Positions 7,760-10,306 of a DNA stretch of 10,306 nt are shown piece after piece. Source of the DNA: Clostridia bacterium (lineage in GTDB: Bacteria; Bacillota; Clostridia; UMGS1810); contig JAFYUA010000116.1 in the NCBI GenBank assembly GCA_017549745.1, positions 1 to 10,306 on the forward strand, read 5' to 3'. Position 1 is the first letter of the stretch. Every line of letters begins with the position of its first letter. The position numbers were made by a program, and so were the translations under genes. Below the pieces are notes generated by a model. That model did not search any database and was not told the origin of the DNA. It saw nothing but the letters and a program-made list of their open reading frames with translations.

Positions 7760-9082
7760 ATGTTTGAATTTGGATTTTATGAAAAAGAAATAACGCCTCC
7801 TCTCGGTTGTCCTATCCCCGGATATTTTAATCTGCGCAGGGGCTCCGATGTTCTTGACAGGCTTTATGCAAGAGCTGCTGTCGTAAGAGAAGACGGCAAT
7901 ACCGTTGCTCTCATTTCAATAGATGCCTGCACAGTTGAAAAGGCGGTTGTCGATGCCATAAAATCACGTGTAGAAGAATACACCGGCATTGCAGCTTCCA
8001 ATATACTTGTTGGCTACACCCACACCCACACAGGTATGCCACGCAGTGATTATGCAGGCGGCGATGAAGTTGCAACAAAGAGCAGCGAAGGCTTCCATAC
8101 AGTTGTTACAAAGCTCATTGCAGACTGTGCAATACTTGCATATCAGCGTTTGCAAAAAGCCACACCTGTGTTTGGCAAGGGTGAAGTGAGTGGCATTTCG
8201 TTTTGTAGAGACTACTTTATGAAAAACGGAACTCCTCAGACCAATCCCACGCGCACCAGCCCCCAAATCGAAGGCCCTGTTGCTGACACCGACAATGAGC
8301 TTCCTGTACTTTTTGTTAAAGATGAAAACGACAAGCCTCTTGGTGCAATTCTTGGCTTTGCATGCCATCCTGATTGCGTAAGCGGTGATAAATATTCCGG
8401 AGATTATATTTCAGAGCTTTCTATTCAGCTCAAAAAGACATATGGTGACGATTTTGTAAGCGTATATCTTCTCGGTGCCTGCGGTGACATTAACCACTTT
8501 GATGTTTCCAGAGAATCTGACCCATCTGACCACTATCGAAAAATGGGTCGTAAGCTTGCGGGTGAAGCCCAAAAGATTGTTGCTTTTGCTGAGCCTCTCA
8601 AAGAAAGCGGTGTGAAGGCTTCTTTTGAAACAATCACAATCCCCAGAGTTCACATCAGTGATGAAAAGATTGCCCAGGCTCAGCACTATATTGATACTGT
8701 AACTGAAATGAAGGGCGTAAAGCTTGCAGCCGATGGCACAGATCCCGAACAGTATAACCTTGCAATGTCAAAAAGGCTTATGAACTTTCTTAATACAACT
8801 CCCGAAAGCTTCGAGGTTCCCGTTCAGGTAATTCAGATAGGCGAGTTTACTCTGTATGCTTTTCCTTCTGAGGTTTTCTGTCATTTCGGTAAGCTCGTAA
8901 AGCAGGGCGACGGCACAGGTTGCTGTATGGTTTCCACACTTTGTAACGACTCATTTGCATACGTTCCGACACGTGATATGTTCTATGACACAATCTATGA
9001 GTCCCGCCCCGGTTCTAATCAGCTTGATAAGGAAGCCGGCTATATTATGGCAGAAAAGCTTGTTTCCATGAAAAAGCAATAA
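7760..9082 (+). CDS. Neutral/alkaline ceramidase N-terminal-domain protein, cytosolic
   Basis: This 440-residue protein resembles the N-terminal catalytic domain of neutral/alkaline non-lysosomal ceramidases, which are zinc amidases. Visible blocks are EITPPLGCPIPGY (10-22), VGYTHTHTG (84-92), GFACHPDC (199-206), LLGACGDINHF (238-247), AFPSEVF (367-373) and FAYVPTRDMF (399-408). Aligned by motif to the Pseudomonas enzyme as I recall it, the Zn ligands His97, His204, Glu411 and Tyr448 match H88, H203, E371 and Y401. The catalytic Ser274 of the GDVSPN motif falls on N245. The C-terminal Ig-like domain and the signal peptide of true ceramidases are absent, so it is cytosolic and unlikely to cleave membrane ceramide. 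An AAAGGA site at 7746-7751 supports the ATG. Its place beside GH88 suggests a deacylase or other amidase or esterase acting on a sugar derivative, but that is a guess. The fold assignment is firm; the activity is not. Confidence 0.85.
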   Translation: MFEFGFYEKEITPPLGCPIPGYFNLRRGSDVLDRLYARAAVVREDGNTVALISIDACTVEKAVVDAIKSRVEEYTGIAASNILVGYTHTHTGMPRSDYAGGDEVATKSSEGFHTVVTKLIADCAILAYQRLQKATPVFGKGEVSGISFCRDYFMKNGTPQTNPTRTSPQIEGPVADTDNELPVLFVKDENDKPLGAILGFACHPDCVSGDKYSGDYISELSIQLKKTYGDDFVSVYLLGACGDINHFDVSRESDPSDHYRKMGRKLAGEAQKIVAFAEPLKESGVKASFETITIPRVHISDEKIAQAQHYIDTVTEMKGVKLAADGTDPEQYNLAMSKRLMNFLNTTPESFEVPVQVIQIGEFTLYAFPSEVFCHFGKLVKQGDGTGCCMVSTLCNDSFAYVPTRDMFYDTIYESRPGSNQLDKEAGYIMAEKLVSMKKQ

Positions 9083-9121
9083 TTTAATATTTGGGGCAAG
9101 CGAAGGAAGAGAGGTTAAGAT

Positions 9122-10090
9122 ATGCAAATTTTCAATCTTACAGTTAAACAAATGTTGATGATGTTTACTCTGATTTTGGTTGGCTTTCTGTTGAGAAAGA
9201 AGAATATTCTGTCTGATAATGCAGGCACTACAATGGCGAAGATGGAAACTTATATTTTTGTTCCGGCACTCACCCTTTTTACTCAAATGAGCAAGTGTAC
9301 TGTTGAAAATTTCATGGAGAATGCCTCTCTTATATTGTATGGATTCATAATAGTTTTAAGTGCCATTATTCTTTCATATCCCTTATCAAAATGCTTTGTG
9401 AGAAAAAGAGGGGATTCACCTGAAAACTTATATCAAAGAAATATTTATAAGTATGCTTTGACCTTTGGAAACTATGGGTTTATGGGCAATTTCATAATTC
9501 TCGGTGTATGGGGAAGCGATTTTTATTATAGATATTCATTGTTTGTTTTTATGATAGGCATTTTATGCAATAGTTGGGGATTATATATATTGATTCCAAA
9601 AGAAAAAAATGCAAGTATGTGGAGTAATTTAAAAAAAGGACTTTTAACTCCGCCGATAATTGCTTTGGTTGTAGGTATGTCGTTTGGGCTTCTTAATCTA
9701 ACGCAATATTTACCTCAATTTATGCTTGATGCATTTGACAGCGCCGGAAGCTGTCAGGGCCCGGTTGCAATGGTTCTTGCGGGTTTTGTAATAGGTGGAT
9801 ATAACCTTAAAGAGCTTATATTAAATAAGAAAGTGTACGGAGCCACATTCTTGAGGCTGATTGTTATTCCTGCTGCTATATTATACATATTGAAACTTTT
9901 AGGTATAAATGACGAGATAATGACATTGGCGCTGATTGCCTTTGCTACACCTCTTGGTTTAAATACAATCGTTTATCCAGCAGCTTATGGGGGAGACACA
10001 AAAACCGGAGCATCTATGGCAATGATATCACACACGTTATCTGTTATTACAATTCCTTTTATGTATTTGATATTTATAGTGCTGTTGTAA
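9122..10090 (+). CDS. AEC-family permease (auxin efflux carrier-like)
   Basis: This 322-residue membrane protein has about ten hydrophobic segments in two halves of five, joined by a polar stretch near 158-172 (IPKEKNASMWSNLKKG). The AEC family contains carriers for organic acids such as malate and malonate in bacteria, and auxin in plants. Family-type marks are the broken helix YALTFGNYGFMGNFIILGVWG (111-131, with N117 in the 'GN.G' crossover), TPPIIALVVG at 176-185 opening the second half, and ATPLGLNTIVYPAAYGGD in the second crossover near 275-292. The start has AGAGG at 9109-9113. It follows the ceramidase-like gene by 39 bases and is the last gene of the run. Its DNA looks more AT-rich than the genes before it, with many ATA, TTA and AAA codons, so it may be a later addition. 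The transported compound is unknown; a carboxylate released by the neighbouring hydrolases would fit. Confidence 0.88.
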   Translation: MQIFNLTVKQMLMMFTLILVGFLLRKKNILSDNAGTTMAKMETYIFVPALTLFTQMSKCTVENFMENASLILYGFIIVLSAIILSYPLSKCFVRKRGDSPENLYQRNIYKYALTFGNYGFMGNFIILGVWGSDFYYRYSLFVFMIGILCNSWGLYILIPKEKNASMWSNLKKGLLTPPIIALVVGMSFGLLNLTQYLPQFMLDAFDSAGSCQGPVAMVLAGFVIGGYNLKELILNKKVYGATFLRLIVIPAAILYILKLLGINDEIMTLALIAFATPLGLNTIVYPAAYGGDTKTGASMAMISHTLSVITIPFMYLIFIVLL

Positions 10091-10283
10091 AAAGAACGCC
10101 CCAACTAAAATTTAATATAGAGTAAACGATAGAATGCGAATTGCAGAATAATGATGCTTTTTTGATGCTGTAGCAAACGGAATGGTTGAAAACAGATGAA
10201 ATCATACGCGAAAAAAGTAATCGTTTTGCGCTGTCATAGCAGACCACAAGGCCACATAACTTTTGAATAACACAACAAAAAAT
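10091..10283. other. Intergenic tail without an intact gene
   Basis: No ORF with a start, ribosome site and plausible protein is seen on either strand. One + strand frame stays open from 10126 to a TAG at 10234-10236 except for a TAG at 10171-10173. Its second half reads QTEWLKTDEIIREKSNRF. It could be a worn gene remnant or chance. No clear + strand terminator for the AEC gene is seen before the hairpin at the right edge. Confidence 0.5.
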
Positions 10284-10306
10284 GGCTCAAACAAAGCGTT
10301 TGAGCC
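10277..10306 (-). terminator. Rho-independent terminator for a - strand gene beyond the right edge
   Basis: GGCTCAAAC (10284-10292), loop AAAGC (10293-10297) and GTTTGAGCC (10298-10306) form a perfect 9-bp stem. Six A's at 10277-10282 precede it on the + strand, so the - strand reads hairpin then ATTTTTTG, a good intrinsic terminator. It implies a gene pointing left outside the window, converging on this operon. If T's follow past 10306 it would also stop the + strand operon. Confidence 0.75.

Noticed and set aside
1..10306. CRISPR array, tRNA, rRNA, insertion sequence or known riboswitch
   Set aside because: I looked for regular repeats, cloverleaf-like runs, transposase motifs and long structured leaders. 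The gaps between genes are all under 100 bases except the right-hand tail, and none showed these.

Overview
The window looks like chromosomal DNA of a low-to-moderate GC Clostridia (Firmicutes), probably a gut or other anaerobic polysaccharide degrader. The reasons are the purine-rich AGGAGG-type ribosome sites, the short spacers, the standard genetic code, a Gram-positive type lipoprotein solute-binding protein, and secreted proteins with the C-terminal beta-domains common in clostridial carbohydrate-active proteins. This placement is inference from style and gene families, not from a marker gene. Every gene seen lies on the + strand.

Layout. 1-129 is the last 42 codons of a gene cut by the window edge. 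182-1723 encodes a secreted protein with a LamG/concanavalin-like sugar-binding fold. 1774-2961 encodes a cytosolic GH88 unsaturated glucuronyl hydrolase. 2981-4603 encodes a lipoprotein binding subunit of a carbohydrate ABC importer. A 96-base gap with a long hairpin follows. Then come a PHP-domain metallohydrolase (4700-5719), a HAD phosphatase (5735-6463), a MATE exporter (6466-7731), a cytosolic protein of the neutral ceramidase N-terminal-domain family (7760-9082) and an AEC-family permease (9122-10090). The last 216 bases hold no intact gene and end in a perfect hairpin that would terminate a - strand transcript from beyond the right edge.

How the genes may work together. The GH88 enzyme is the anchor. 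Its family removes the 4,5-unsaturated uronic acid left by polysaccharide lyases from glycosaminoglycan, gellan, xanthan or similar oligosaccharides. The secreted LamG protein and its truncated neighbour would act outside the cell. The lipoprotein would capture the oligosaccharides, and GH88 would cut them inside. The PHP, HAD and ceramidase-like hydrolases would remove other groups (phosphate, acyl or amide are possibilities), and MATE and AEC would move small organic molecules. Gaps of 2-96 bases on one strand suggest one operon, possibly split by the 4626-4659 hairpin. No lyase, ABC permease or regulator is visible here, so the substrate is unproven. The least conventional element is the ceramidase-like protein, which keeps the metal-site residues but appears to have Asn at the catalytic serine position.
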